Origin: an uncultured Oscillospiraceae bacterium
GTDB taxonomy: Bacteria > Bacillota_A > Clostridia > Oscillospirales > Oscillospiraceae
Reading direction: 5' to 3'
NCBI GenBank assembly: GCA_900762245.1
Contig: CAAFFR010000051.1
Coordinates: 32,664 to 96,663 of the forward strand
DNA length: 64,000 nt
Of this stretch, positions 10,024 through 19,021 are shown one piece after another. The notes under the pieces are model-generated. The model saw only the letters and a list, made by a program, of their open reading frames with translations, made no database searches and was not told the origin of the DNA. A program made the position numbers and the translations under genes. Position 1 is the first letter of the stretch, and every line of letters begins with the position of its first letter.

Positions 10024-11631
10024 TTATTTATTCTTTTGTTCCCGGTATAAATTGGGTGTAATGCCCATTTTGCTCTTGAAGAAGCGGCCGAAATAGCCGG
10101 CACTGGTGAATCCAAGCTTTACCGCAATCTCCCTGATCTGCATATCCGTTTCAGAGAGCATCTGCTTTGCTTTCTCCAGCTTCAGATCATTAACGTATTG
10201 CAGGATCGTGACACCCTCCTGCTTCTTGAAAATACGCAATAGATGCTCCTGGCACATATGCACATGGCTGGACAGAGCATACAGCGAGGTATCGCCATCC
10301 AGGTGCGTATCGATGTAGAGCTTGATTTGGTTGATGACATCCTCATTTTTATTTTTAATAAAGCTGTCAACATTAGAAAAGGCCCATTCCACAATTCGGT
10401 ACAAATTTGCAAAGGCTTCGTCCCATGTTCTGTATCTGGACAAGTCGCACAGCGACATGATCCCCGCCTGCCGCGCATCCTCGCGGCTGATGGCGGTTTT
10501 CTGCACATAGGCCAGTATTCTGGTACTGACTCCAAAATACAGTTCCATTACAAAAAGGTCATGCATACTCTTTACGCTTTTAACGCCTTCTCTGAACTGA
10601 CAGATCAATTGCAGGATCTCCATCCTATCCAGATTGTCGAACAAGTTTTCCAGATGCTGCACCTTTCGTGAAAAGTCCCGTTTTATCTGTTCCGACAGTT
10701 CCATGCCACATACACCTTCCGGCAAGCTGCCCACCTGGATCTCATCCGGAGACATAGACAGCATCACATCCCGGATACCGGAAAACGCGTTGATGACCTG
10801 AGGAAAGGTCATCGGAATTCCGCAGACAAAAGCCGCCACATCAACACCTATATTTTTACTTACCGCCATCTGGAACGTCTCACACAGTCCCTCCAGCAGC
10901 CGTTCCGGCCGGGGCATATCCCATCGGGGCTGGAGCAGCAGATAGGTAAGATTTTTGTTATATCCAAAGTAAGTTCCCCGGAACATTTCCAGAAAAACCT
11001 TTTCAATCAGCAGTGTCATTTTTTCTCCAGCCTGATACTGCTGGTTAAATTCCATTTGCCGCATTGCAGCGCAGCGGATCATCACCACATAACTCTGCAG
11101 CCTTAAATCGATATCAATGTCCAGCATGTCCAAATTTTTCTGAGTTATCGGATCGGGACCGGTAGATCCATCCACCAGTTCCTTCAGCAGGAGCATTCTT
11201 TCATAATAATTGCTTCGCTGCTGATGCCGGGATCGGTCCATAGCTGCCTGCTCCAGAAGAAGGTCGTTTTCGATTTCCTTGATGGTCTCCCTTACAGCTT
11301 CCAGGATCTTTTCATCCTCTTCCGCCTTCAGCACATACCGTGCGTGAGCATGGACCTTGTAAACATATTCAAATTCCAGATGTCCGGTGAGGAAGATCAT
11401 CTTACTGTGGGGCCATCTGACCCGGATGACGTCATAAAGCTCCAGCCCAGACATCTGAGGCATCCGAATATCCATTACAAGGATATCGATTTTCCGCTGC
11501 TCCAGAATAGACAAAGCCTCCACCGCCGAAGCCGCCATAGTTAGATCCAGGTCAAGCTCCGCCATGGAAAGCAGCTCAAACACGCCCTCACGGATTATTT
11601 TTTCATCATCGACCAACAAAATACTATACAT
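10024..11631 (-). CDS. YesN-type response regulator with AraC DNA-binding domain
   Basis: A 535-residue protein. The receiver domain (residues 1-120) begins MYSILLVDDEK and has the phospho-acceptor Asp54 in LVMDIRMPQMSG. A long middle domain of unknown ligand follows. The last 100 residues are an AraC/XylS double helix-turn-helix (SLYALSSHVHMCQEHLLRIF; IREIAVKLGFTSAGYFGRFFK). ATG at 11631 has GGAGAAGG at ideal spacing, so the longer in-frame start at 11712 is rejected. It pairs with the YesM-type kinase encoded at 15719-17464, flanking the sugar ABC genes as in other YesN/YesM/LplABC loci. It likely activates the transporter and glycosidase genes on sensing the extracellular glycoside. Confidence 0.92.
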   Translation of the reverse strand: MYSILLVDDEKIIREGVFELLSMAELDLDLTMAASAVEALSILEQRKIDILVMDIRMPQMSGLELYDVIRVRWPHSKMIFLTGHLEFEYVYKVHAHARYVLKAEEDEKILEAVRETIKEIENDLLLEQAAMDRSRHQQRSNYYERMLLLKELVDGSTGPDPITQKNLDMLDIDIDLRLQSYVVMIRCAAMRQMEFNQQYQAGEKMTLLIEKVFLEMFRGTYFGYNKNLTYLLLQPRWDMPRPERLLEGLCETFQMAVSKNIGVDVAAFVCGIPMTFPQVINAFSGIRDVMLSMSPDEIQVGSLPEGVCGMELSEQIKRDFSRKVQHLENLFDNLDRMEILQLICQFREGVKSVKSMHDLFVMELYFGVSTRILAYVQKTAISREDARQAGIMSLCDLSRYRTWDEAFANLYRIVEWAFSNVDSFIKNKNEDVINQIKLYIDTHLDGDTSLYALSSHVHMCQEHLLRIFKKQEGVTILQYVNDLKLEKAKQMLSETDMQIREIAVKLGFTSAGYFGRFFKSKMGITPNLYREQKNK

Positions 11632-11639
11632 ACGTTTAC

Positions 11640-11929
11640 CTTCTCCGTCTAAATTTGCCTCGCCTGACACGCTCACCACAGCACAAAAATCCGAGAGGTC
11701 ACGCTCTCGCATGTGTGTAAAATACCATAATCAGTGCAACACCGTACATTACTTTCCGTTCAGGAAGCTAATCTACATAAGTTATGGATATAGAAGAAAT
11801 AATCAATTTATCCATTATAATCATAAATTCCTTTAGAACAAGGACCGGCAGATGCGCTCTGCCGGTCCAAAATGCGGAATTTACACAGCGCAGACTGTTT
11901 GATTCTGGATTCCGATGTAATAATTTCGC
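11640..11929. other. Intergenic region between permease and response-regulator genes
   Basis: About 300 bases without a gene. It holds the permease-operon terminator (separate entry). A minus-strand inverted repeat at 11691-11709 (CGAGAG, 6-base loop, CTCTCG, then GATTTTTG) lies upstream of the response-regulator start and could be a weak attenuator. I found no convincing -35/-10 pair. An open frame reaching up to 11712 has no ribosome site. Confidence 0.4.
11842..11868 (-). terminator. Terminator of sugar ABC permease operon
   Basis: A 10-bp perfect GC-rich stem (GGACCGGCAG and complement) with a 7-base loop, followed on the minus strand by TTGTT. It lies 60 bases beyond the stop of the last permease gene. 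Confidence 0.75.
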
Positions 11930-12814
11930 TTATTCTTTCACGCTGCCCAGGGTCATGCCGGCAATGAAGTGCTTCTGCAGCAGAGGATAAACGACCAGAA
12001 TGGGCAGAACCGCCACGAATATCTGTGCTGCATTCAGGGTCTTGGAGGAAATTTCGCTGATAGCCGCAGCGCTGTGGATGTCGATACTTGCCACATCGAC
12101 AGACTGAATGACATTGCGCAGATAGGTCTGCAGGGGGTACTTATCAGGGTCTGCCAGGTAGATCATGCCGTCAAACCAGGAGTTCCAGTGGCCTACCATG
12201 GTAAACAGGCCGACAGTTGCCAGAGAGGGCTTGGAAATAGGCAGGTAGATCTTCCACAAAACCTGGAAGTGGTTGGCGCCGTCGATGAATGCGGATTCAG
12301 ACAGCGCAGGGGGCAGACCACGGAAGAAGTTCAGCATCATGATGATGTTGAAGGTCTGGACTGCGGTAGGCAGGATCAGAGCCCAAATGGTGTCGTAAAT
12401 TCCCACAGCCTTGATGATCAGGAAGGTGGGGATCATACCACCGTTAAAGACCATGGTGATCATAAACATCCACACATAGTATTTTCTGCCGTGAAATTTA
12501 TGATCAGGCTGGCTCATGGAGTAAGCACACAGGATCGTTAAGCTGACGCTGATGACGGTGCCCAGAATAACACGGATCACGGAGATTCCGAAAGCCCGGA
12601 AAAATTCAGGCTGCTCAAGAATGTACTTATAGGACTCCAGAGAGAAGTCCACGGGGAAGATTGTGACCCAACCCGCAGCTGCGGCAGTGTTGGAGCTGAA
12701 GGACAGGGCAAACATATGCACCAGCGGGAATATGGAAACTGCCATGACCAGGGTCAGGAAAGTATAGTTCAAAACCTCAAAGACCTTTCGGGAGGCAGAC
12801 TTCTTAATATGCAT
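11930..12814 (-). CDS. Carbohydrate ABC transporter permease (LplC/YtcP-like)
   Basis: A 294-residue integral membrane protein with six predicted helices. The MalG-type EAA loop is visible as ALSESAFIDGANHFQVLWKIYLPISKPS (about residues 185-212). It ends VKE with a short cytoplasmic tail. It belongs to the inner-membrane permease family that partners LplB and a CUT1 lipoprotein. It lies 12 bases after the LplB-like gene and shares its transcript. No ATPase gene is present in the cluster, which is usual: such systems borrow a shared MsmX-type ATPase encoded elsewhere. The transported sugar is probably a rhamnose-containing oligosaccharide, inferred from the neighbouring rhamnosidases. Confidence 0.9.
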   Translation of the reverse strand: MHIKKSASRKVFEVLNYTFLTLVMAVSIFPLVHMFALSFSSNTAAAAGWVTIFPVDFSLESYKYILEQPEFFRAFGISVIRVILGTVISVSLTILCAYSMSQPDHKFHGRKYYVWMFMITMVFNGGMIPTFLIIKAVGIYDTIWALILPTAVQTFNIIMMLNFFRGLPPALSESAFIDGANHFQVLWKIYLPISKPSLATVGLFTMVGHWNSWFDGMIYLADPDKYPLQTYLRNVIQSVDVASIDIHSAAAISEISSKTLNAAQIFVAVLPILVVYPLLQKHFIAGMTLGSVKE

Positions 12815-12826
12815 TTTCTTACCTCC

Positions 12827-13747
12827 TTAGAAGATCTTGTATCCGGCATATTTCTTTGCCAGATGGAAAGAGGTGGTGATCAGAATAATGGAGATCACAG
12901 ATTTAAACAGATTGATAGCCGTGGAGACGCTGTACTGCAGATCGTTCATACCGATGCGGTAAACAAAGGTATCGATGATATCCGCAGTCTCGTAAACAAC
13001 GGGGCCATACAGGTTAAAGACCTGGTCGAAGCCTGCGTTCAGGATGTTGCCCATGCCAAGGACTGTAACCAGCAGGATCATGGGCAGCAGGCTGGGCAGG
13101 GTGATGTGCAGCATCTGCTTAAAATAGCCCGCGCCGTCCACGCTGGCGGCTTCATACAGGGCAGGATCAATGCTGGTCAGCGCGGCCAGGAAGATAACGG
13201 TATTGTAGCCCACTTCCTTCCAGACATTCGTTACAATAAACGTGGGCTGTATGGTGTCAGGATTTGCAAGGAAATTGATCCGTTCTCCTCCGAGAAGCTC
13301 AATGAGCTGGTTCACGATGCCGTTGGTGGGAGAGAGAATATCCATCAGGATTCCGCCCAAAATGACCCATGAGAAGAAATAGGGAATATAGATGATCGTC
13401 TGAACGGATTTTTTGAAGATGGTGTTCTTCACTTCGTTCAGCAGCAGTGCCAGGACCAGAGGCACAAAAATGCTCGTAGCAATTTTCTGGATCGCGATGA
13501 CCAGGGTGTTCCGCATGGCCGTCCAGAAACCGGGCATGCCCATGATGTACTTGAAATTATCCAGACCGACCCATTCAGATTTAAAGAACAGATCCCAGCC
13601 CTTGGAGGGAACGTAATCCTGGAAGGCGATCAGAATACCGACCATGGGGAAATAGGAGAAGATCAGCAGCAGAATGACTGCGGGAAACAGAAATAAATGC
13701 AGCGGCCACTCTGTGCGCAGATTCTTAACAAGTGTATTTTTCTTCAT
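12827..13747 (-). CDS. Carbohydrate ABC transporter permease (LplB/YteP-like)
   Basis: A 306-residue membrane protein with six predicted helices. The N-terminus has a basic cytoplasmic segment before WPLHLFLFPAVILLLIFSYF. The coupling-loop motif is YEAASVDGAGYFKQMLHITLP (residues about 205-225). I start at the ATG at 13747, with AGAAGGGAA upstream; an in-frame start at 13792 would fall inside the preceding terminator hairpin. It forms a heterodimer with the LplC-like protein encoded just downstream. Production relative to the binding protein is probably reduced by the hairpin at 13769-13803. Confidence 0.9.
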   Translation of the reverse strand: MKKNTLVKNLRTEWPLHLFLFPAVILLLIFSYFPMVGILIAFQDYVPSKGWDLFFKSEWVGLDNFKYIMGMPGFWTAMRNTLVIAIQKIATSIFVPLVLALLLNEVKNTIFKKSVQTIIYIPYFFSWVILGGILMDILSPTNGIVNQLIELLGGERINFLANPDTIQPTFIVTNVWKEVGYNTVIFLAALTSIDPALYEAASVDGAGYFKQMLHITLPSLLPMILLVTVLGMGNILNAGFDQVFNLYGPVVYETADIIDTFVYRIGMNDLQYSVSTAINLFKSVISIILITTSFHLAKKYAGYKIF

Positions 13748-13768
13748 GCAATTCCCTTCTTTGCTTTG

Positions 13769-13803
13769 AAAAAGGAGTGGGGTGTTTGGCACCCCACCCC
13801 TCC
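13769..13803 (-). terminator. Intra-operon terminator between binding-protein and permease genes
   Basis: On the minus strand a GGGGTGGGGTG arm pairs with CACCCCACTCC (one G-U) around a 5-base loop and is followed by TTTTT. It sits between the lipoprotein stop and the LplB ribosome site, so leaky termination would give more binding protein than permease. Confidence 0.75.
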
Positions 13804-13815
13804 GTTAGTGATCAT

Positions 13816-15504
13816 TTACTTGCTTGCGTACCACTCGTTGACTTCGGTGGTGATGTCAGCCAGACCCAGATTGTTCACTTCTTCGACGAATGCGTCGAAG
13901 TTATCCAGGGACTCAACACCCATGATGACCTTAGTGTAGTACTCGTAGACCTTATCCTCGACAATGGTCATCTTCTTAGCCATGGTCTCGGTGGGAGCAC
14001 CAGTGAACTTGTTGATCAGGTACTGCTCGTTGTCATAGTAGACCTTCAGCGCAGCACAGCCGGAGCCGTCGGGACCGAAGGTTTTCCAGCCGCCGGACTC
14101 AGACATATCACCTTCCGTGTAAGCAACGATGCCATCCCAGTAAGCTGCCTTTTCTTCCGCATTCAGGTAGGAGGGATCCATGCCGTTCTCAATGGCCTGG
14201 CAGATGTGGACATGGGCATCCAGGTTTCTGGTGGGAGACCAGGTCTTCAGCATGAAGTGATGCTGAGGGATCTGCATGGAGCCGGAACCATCGTAGTCGA
14301 CCAGGTAGCTCTGATAGGTTTCCTCATCGGAGTCATGAATCGCCCAAGCCCAGAAGTTCAGCATCTTCAGAACAGCCTCGGGATGCTCACACTCGGAGTT
14401 GATAACAACATAACCGGTGATACGGGCGGAGAAGCCGGGGGTGCCGGAGCCGTCCACACCAGCGATGGGGCAAGCGACCCAGTTTGCGTTGGGATCAGCA
14501 GACATATTCAGGGGCCAGATAGCGTTCCACAGAGCGCCAAACTGAACGCCTGCGTTGTCGCCAGCGATGACCTCGATAGCGCCGGTGTCATCCTTAGCGG
14601 AGAAATCCTCCTGGATCAGGCCTTCCTGATACATCTTAGCCAGATATGCCAGAGCGTCCTTAACCTCGGGCTGGATCGCGCCGTAGGTCAGACCGCCGTT
14701 GCTGTCCTCCAGCCACATGGTGGGATATGCGCCAAAGCCGTTGAAGATACCAACGCCATCGCTCAGGCCAGCGGACAGGAAGTTCTTGTGGAATGCGATA
14801 CCGATGGTGTCATCAGCGCTGTCGCCGTCGGGGTCATTCTCGGAGAAGGCCTTCATAACATTGTACAGTTCTTCCATGGTGGTGGGTCTCTCCAGACCCA
14901 GGTTGTCCAGCCAATCCTGCCGGATCCACATCAGAGTGGAAGCGTCGATGGAGGAGTCAACCAGAGGAATGGCGATCAGCTTGCCGTCGAAGGTAGCGGA
15001 CTCCAGGGGAGCATTGCCTTCAGCGGTGGTGATTTCCTTAACAGTCTCAGAAGCGTAGGTGTCCCAAATGCCCTGCAGATCCTTGTTGATCAAATCGGTC
15101 TTTGCCAGCAGCGCCAGCTGTACATCGGAAACGACCATGAAGTCGGGGATGTCACCGGTGGCGATAGCGGTGCTCTTCTTGGTCTCTGCGTCCTCAGCGG
15201 TGTCGGCAGCGTACCACAGGTAATCAATCTCAACATTGGTAGCGGCCTTCATATCCTGAATCATCTTGTACTCTTCCAACTGGGAGGGGTCAAAGAAGTT
15301 CAGGATGGGTGCGGAGATCTCGAAGAAAGAGGTCAGGGTGACGGTTTCTTCATAGGGCGCGGTGATGTCGATGGGAGTGGTGTCGCCGGGGGTATCCTGA
15401 TTCTGTGCGGGTTCCTTATCGTCAGAACCGCCACAGCCGGCCAGCATGCCGACTACCATCGCAATTGCCATCAGCAGACTCAGGATCTTCTTCAGGTTTT
15501 TCAT
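13816..15504 (-). CDS. Extracellular sugar-binding lipoprotein (LplA-type, CUT1)
   Basis: A 562-residue protein with a lipoprotein signal peptide: basic MKNLKK, a hydrophobic core and lipobox LAGC with Cys24. The mature part is a family 1 solute-binding fold (IAIPLVDSSIDASTLMWIRQDWLDNLG; LTYGAIQPEVKDALAYLAKMYQEGL). The length fits the large LplA/YtcQ binding proteins (about 500-560 residues). It is anchored outside the membrane and hands oligosaccharide to the two permeases encoded downstream. ATG at 15504 has AAGGAGG at the proper distance. A sigma-A-like promoter lies about 100 bases upstream. Rhamnosyl oligosaccharide is the expected ligand from context only. Confidence 0.9.
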   Translation of the reverse strand: MKNLKKILSLLMAIAMVVGMLAGCGGSDDKEPAQNQDTPGDTTPIDITAPYEETVTLTSFFEISAPILNFFDPSQLEEYKMIQDMKAATNVEIDYLWYAADTAEDAETKKSTAIATGDIPDFMVVSDVQLALLAKTDLINKDLQGIWDTYASETVKEITTAEGNAPLESATFDGKLIAIPLVDSSIDASTLMWIRQDWLDNLGLERPTTMEELYNVMKAFSENDPDGDSADDTIGIAFHKNFLSAGLSDGVGIFNGFGAYPTMWLEDSNGGLTYGAIQPEVKDALAYLAKMYQEGLIQEDFSAKDDTGAIEVIAGDNAGVQFGALWNAIWPLNMSADPNANWVACPIAGVDGSGTPGFSARITGYVVINSECEHPEAVLKMLNFWAWAIHDSDEETYQSYLVDYDGSGSMQIPQHHFMLKTWSPTRNLDAHVHICQAIENGMDPSYLNAEEKAAYWDGIVAYTEGDMSESGGWKTFGPDGSGCAALKVYYDNEQYLINKFTGAPTETMAKKMTIVEDKVYEYYTKVIMGVESLDNFDAFVEEVNNLGLADITTEVNEWYASK

Positions 15505-15603
15505 TGTTTTTCCTCCTTGTTTTTATTATAATGGGCCTCTGTTTCTGCGCACTCTGCACAAAAACCAGGGCACCATCAAATACGGTTTATACTTTCTGAC
15601 CTA

Positions 15604-15632
15604 ATTCTATCTTTTTTGTGAATGAAATTCAA
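15604..15632 (-). promoter_or_regulatory. Sigma-A-like promoter of the sugar ABC operon
   Basis: On the minus strand TTGAAT (15627-15632), a 17-base spacer and TAGAAT (15604-15609) lie 100 bases before the lipoprotein start. Spacing is ideal and both hexamers are one mismatch or so from consensus. Confidence 0.6.
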
Positions 15633-15709
15633 TGAACCATTCTTGATATTGATATCACAAAATTGACCAATTTAACTCATTAACCCCCGGAGGAAACTAT
15701 TCATTTTCA

Positions 15710-15723
15710 CGGAAACGTTTACA
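15710..15723 (-). promoter_or_regulatory. cre-like box
   Basis: TGTAAACGTTTCCG on the minus strand matches the CcpA catabolite-response consensus (TGWAANCGNTNWCA) at 10 of its 12 defined positions. It overlaps the last codon of the kinase gene and lies about 80 bases upstream of the ABC-operon promoter, a plausible place for glucose repression or activation. A chance match cannot be excluded. Confidence 0.4.
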
Positions 15724-17464
15724 GATGAATCTCCGCGTCAAAGACAACACGGACACGTAATCCATGTTTTTCGCTGGGTGAAAGCAGAATGCCGCTCTTT
15801 TCTCCGTAAAACAGCCGCATCCTGCGCTGTATATTGGTCAGGGCATGGTTCAGAGAATCTCCCGAGAAGGTGTTCATCTGATCCGATATGGCTGCCACCC
15901 GCTCCTGCGTCATGGTCCCTCCGTTGTCTTCGATATCGATATACAGAAGTGTTCCCTCCTGATGATAGGATACCCGCAGCAAGCCGCCCTTCACCGTATT
16001 TCGCAGTCCGTAGTTGTAGGCGTTTTCTACAATAGGCTGAAGGATCAGCTTCGGCACCCGGTAGGAGGCCCACTCCGGCGGAAGCTCTTGGGTCTCCACG
16101 TTGATCATATCCGAAAAGCGCATCTGCTGGATCTCGATGTAATTTTCCATATGCGCCACTTCCCCGGCCAGGTCAATGACCTGATCCGTTTCCTTATTCA
16201 GGAAGCGGTAATACTTTGCCAGCGCGGTGACCAGAGTCTCGATCTGCTCGTATTCTTCGTTATGGGCCAGGAATTTGATATTGTAAAAGCTGTTGTACAG
16301 GAAATGAGGATTGATCTGGGATTGCAGCTGGATCATCTCCGCCCGCTGACGAAGGGCCTCCTTTTCCCGAACATTTTCGATCAGTTCTTCGATGCGGTCT
16401 ACCATGTGGTTGAAGGATTCATATATAACGCCAAATTCATCCCTATTCTGGTGATGGAGCCTGACAGTTTCATGGCCGGAGCGAACTGTCTCCAGAGCCT
16501 CCACAATGATCCGCAGGGGCTTTGTAACGGTTTTGTTGGCCCAAAGGATCAGAAACAGGAACATGATGCCCATGGCAAGGAAGATCACCGCCATATTCAT
16601 CAGGGTGTTTCCAGCAGACCAGGCTATGGCGTTGGAATCCTGATAGGTCACCAGAGTCAAATTATAGTTGGATATCCGGGAGGAAGAAATAAAATATTCC
16701 CCATCCTCCACTTGAATGGTATCCGTCAGCAGTTGCTCCTCCCAGCTTCGCTCGGAACCTGACCAACTCTCAAAGATCCGATCATCCCGCTGTGTATGAG
16801 AATAGGGGAGCTGGTGGTGATTCTTGTCACTGTACACCCAGAACGCGCTTTCATGCTCCGTGCCACAGAATTGCGCGATGAAGTTTTGCAAATGCTCCTG
16901 TGAAAGCACGATCCGGATCAAAAAGTCAGGAACATAGTCATCAGCTGATGCCACAGTCAGCGGGCTGGATAGAATCAGCTCCAAATGCCCATCATGGAGG
17001 ATCAGATGATCGGCATTGTTCTTGGGCGCATGGTATGCACCGGTCTGCGTGAAATCCTTTTTCTGATAGCCCGTATCCGAGCTCAGTTCGATTTGCTCCA
17101 TGGGGAAAGAAATAACGATTTCCTCAATAATGCTGTTGATACTTTGGGTGCTTTCAATAAATGTCATAAGCTCCAGGATCAGCTGTCCCCGCTCGTAATC
17201 GTCCGGATAAAGACCCAGAGCCAGCTGGGCCACACGGGAATCCGACAGCAGCTGCAGCTGCACATTCACTACAGCCCGGATCTCCTCCTCCATCACCATG
17301 GTGCTGCTGGCGACCCGGTTGGCAAGGGTATTTTCTTCCACGGTGCGCTCACGGGAGACATACTGCATAAACAGCCCCGCAACGATCATATAGATCACAA
17401 CGACCATCAGCATAAACAGCGCGAACAGCCGTGTGAACACACTGACGGTTCCCTGCTTTTTCAT
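15719..17464 (-). CDS. YesM-type sensor histidine kinase
   Basis: A 581-residue membrane kinase. One helix lies at about 14-34, then an extracellular sensing domain of some 245 residues, a second helix near 280-305, a HAMP linker, a His_kinase domain with the phospho-acceptor His near 387 in QINPHFLYNSFYNIK, and an HATPase domain (LILQPIVENAYNYGLRN; IDIEDNGGTM). This is the LytS/YesM class, which pairs with YesN-type AraC regulators such as the one encoded at 10024-11631. It should sense the imported glycoside or its binding protein outside the cell. ATG at 17464 is 6 bases past the MATE gene end, so the two may be co-transcribed. Confidence 0.93.
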   Translation of the reverse strand: MKKQGTVSVFTRLFALFMLMVVVIYMIVAGLFMQYVSRERTVEENTLANRVASSTMVMEEEIRAVVNVQLQLLSDSRVAQLALGLYPDDYERGQLILELMTFIESTQSINSIIEEIVISFPMEQIELSSDTGYQKKDFTQTGAYHAPKNNADHLILHDGHLELILSSPLTVASADDYVPDFLIRIVLSQEHLQNFIAQFCGTEHESAFWVYSDKNHHQLPYSHTQRDDRIFESWSGSERSWEEQLLTDTIQVEDGEYFISSSRISNYNLTLVTYQDSNAIAWSAGNTLMNMAVIFLAMGIMFLFLILWANKTVTKPLRIIVEALETVRSGHETVRLHHQNRDEFGVIYESFNHMVDRIEELIENVREKEALRQRAEMIQLQSQINPHFLYNSFYNIKFLAHNEEYEQIETLVTALAKYYRFLNKETDQVIDLAGEVAHMENYIEIQQMRFSDMINVETQELPPEWASYRVPKLILQPIVENAYNYGLRNTVKGGLLRVSYHQEGTLLYIDIEDNGGTMTQERVAAISDQMNTFSGDSLNHALTNIQRRMRLFYGEKSGILLSPSEKHGLRVRVVFDAEIHL

Positions 17465-17470
17465 GGACCA

Positions 17471-18814
17471 TCACCCCAAATCCTTATGTTTTCTGTTTCG
17501 GTACCAATAGTATACCACACACATAACCGTCTGGACAAGACTGGATGCCGGGGTAGCCAGTCCGATATGGAAAAGATTCACCGGCACCATCCGGCTCATA
17601 AAGTAGGATACGGGAATGCGGACACAGAAGGCACCAAAAATACCCTGGATCATGGCAAATGCCGTCGCTCCGCAGCCATTAAAATAACCTACCATGCAGA
17701 ACATAACCGAAACCAGCAGCGTATCGATGGCATAAGCCTTCAGATACTGGGCAGCCGCCTCGATGACCGCGGCGTCACTGCTGAAAATGGATGCCAGGAT
17801 ATCTCCGTGGAAGAATGAGACATAGGATGCCGCCGCCCCCACCGCAAAGGAGGATGCGATACCGTAGAGCAATGCTTTTTTTGCCCGCTCAGGTTTTTGG
17901 GCACCCATATTCTGGGCCACCACGGAGGTCATTGTCTGACTAAAGGCAGATGGGGCCAGCAACACAAAGCCGCAGAGCTTCTCCGCAACGCCCACACCTG
18001 CGGAAACTACAACACCCAGAGAATTGACAATGGCAGTAAGCACGAGAAACGATACATTCACAAGCGAGTCCTGGAGCGCAACGGGAATACCCAGCCGCAG
18101 GATCTCCCGGATCTGAGTGGTATCAGGCCGCAGATCCTTCCGTGTTACGGTAAAAGGAAGCTTCTGCCGGGCTACAAGCACCAGAGACAGCACCACACTC
18201 AAAAACTGAGCAAATACAGTCGCGATAGCTGCACCGGCTGTGGCCATTCCAAATCCTGCTACAAGGATCAGATCTCCTACAATATTGACCACGCAGGCAA
18301 TGGCAACGGTGATCAGAGGAATCGTAGAATTACCGATTCCACGAAAAATACTACCCAGTACATTATAGGCAACGATGAATGCAGTACCGGCACCGCAGAT
18401 GCGGATATAGGTGATGGTAGCATCCAGAGCCTCAGCAGGCGTGTGCATAAGCGCAGCGATTTGGGGAGCAAAAACCACCATAACTGCGGTGATCACGATG
18501 CTCATGACGCCAAACAGGAATATACTGGAACCGATGATCTTCCCAGCCTCCTGAGGCCGGCCCTCACCTAAGCGCCGACCAAGCAGCACCGTGGTGCCCA
18601 CGGCAATGCCCATGACAAAGGAAGTGATCAGCGTCATGACCCAGCTTCCGGTGGAAATGGCAGAGGCATCCGCTGCTGTGGCAAACTTTCCCACCACCAT
18701 CATATCCACCGCGCCGTACATTGTTTGCAGGAACATGGCCGCAAGGGCAGGCATGGCAAACCGAATCAGCGGCAGAAACAGTCCGCCTTCCGTAAAATTC
18801 TGACTTTTTTTCAT
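17471..18814 (-). CDS. MATE family efflux transporter
   Basis: A 447-residue protein with 12 predicted helices in two homologous halves, typical MATE length. Characteristic stretches are MFLQTMYGAVDMMVVGKFA near the start, GTTVLLGRRLGEGRP in the first half and FSQTMTSVVAQNMGAQKPERA in the second. Members export cationic drugs, dyes or secondary metabolites using Na+ or H+. In a plant-glycoside locus it could export phenolic aglycones, which is inference. Its mRNA carries a leader with a complete terminator-like hairpin, so expression is probably controlled after initiation (see the leader entry). ATG at 18814 follows AGGGGAG. Confidence 0.92.
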   Translation of the reverse strand: MKKSQNFTEGGLFLPLIRFAMPALAAMFLQTMYGAVDMMVVGKFATAADASAISTGSWVMTLITSFVMGIAVGTTVLLGRRLGEGRPQEAGKIIGSSIFLFGVMSIVITAVMVVFAPQIAALMHTPAEALDATITYIRICGAGTAFIVAYNVLGSIFRGIGNSTIPLITVAIACVVNIVGDLILVAGFGMATAGAAIATVFAQFLSVVLSLVLVARQKLPFTVTRKDLRPDTTQIREILRLGIPVALQDSLVNVSFLVLTAIVNSLGVVVSAGVGVAEKLCGFVLLAPSAFSQTMTSVVAQNMGAQKPERAKKALLYGIASSFAVGAAASYVSFFHGDILASIFSSDAAVIEAAAQYLKAYAIDTLLVSVMFCMVGYFNGCGATAFAMIQGIFGAFCVRIPVSYFMSRMVPVNLFHIGLATPASSLVQTVMCVVYYWYRNRKHKDLG

Positions 18815-18838
18815 AGCTATACTCCCCTTAACAAAAAA

Positions 18839-18912
18839 GCCGGATAAGCGCAGACCGTCTCAGGCCAGCATCTTATCCGGTTATCATTTCAAACGAATGA
18901 TTCACCCTCCGA
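18839..18912 (-). promoter_or_regulatory. Attenuator-like leader of the MATE gene
   Basis: Downstream of a strong promoter the leader has a small hairpin (ATCATT, 7-base loop, AATGAT, starting near 18902) and then a stem CCGGATAAG / CTTATCCGG (18872-18880 and 18840-18848) followed by CTTTTTTG. This is a full intrinsic terminator before the ribosome site. Tiny reading frames (ATGATAACCGGATAA and ATGCTGGCCTGA) lie across the hairpins, so a stalled ribosome could switch structures. Confidence 0.55.
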
Positions 18913-18922
18913 TGATACTGTC

Positions 18923-18952
18923 ATTATATGGCAGGATATTTAACGTTGTCAA
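18923..18952 (-). promoter_or_regulatory. Sigma-A promoter of MATE gene
   Basis: Consensus TTGACA (18947-18952) and TATAAT (18923-18928) on the minus strand, separated by 18 bases; both hexamers are perfect. Confidence 0.75.
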
Positions 18953-19021
18953 GAAACGGAATTTGACATTCTCTGTGAAATATATCAAAAATTTGCTATT
19001 TTATTCCTCAAGAATTGACCA

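Noticed and set aside
8453..10096. A 547-codon plus-strand frame opposite GH3
   Set aside because: Shadow of the GH3 codons with no start signal or domain.
13732..15531. A 599-codon plus-strand frame opposite the sugar-binding lipoprotein
   Set aside because: The reverse frame has the signal peptide, lipobox and family motifs; the plus frame looks low-complexity and lacks a start site.
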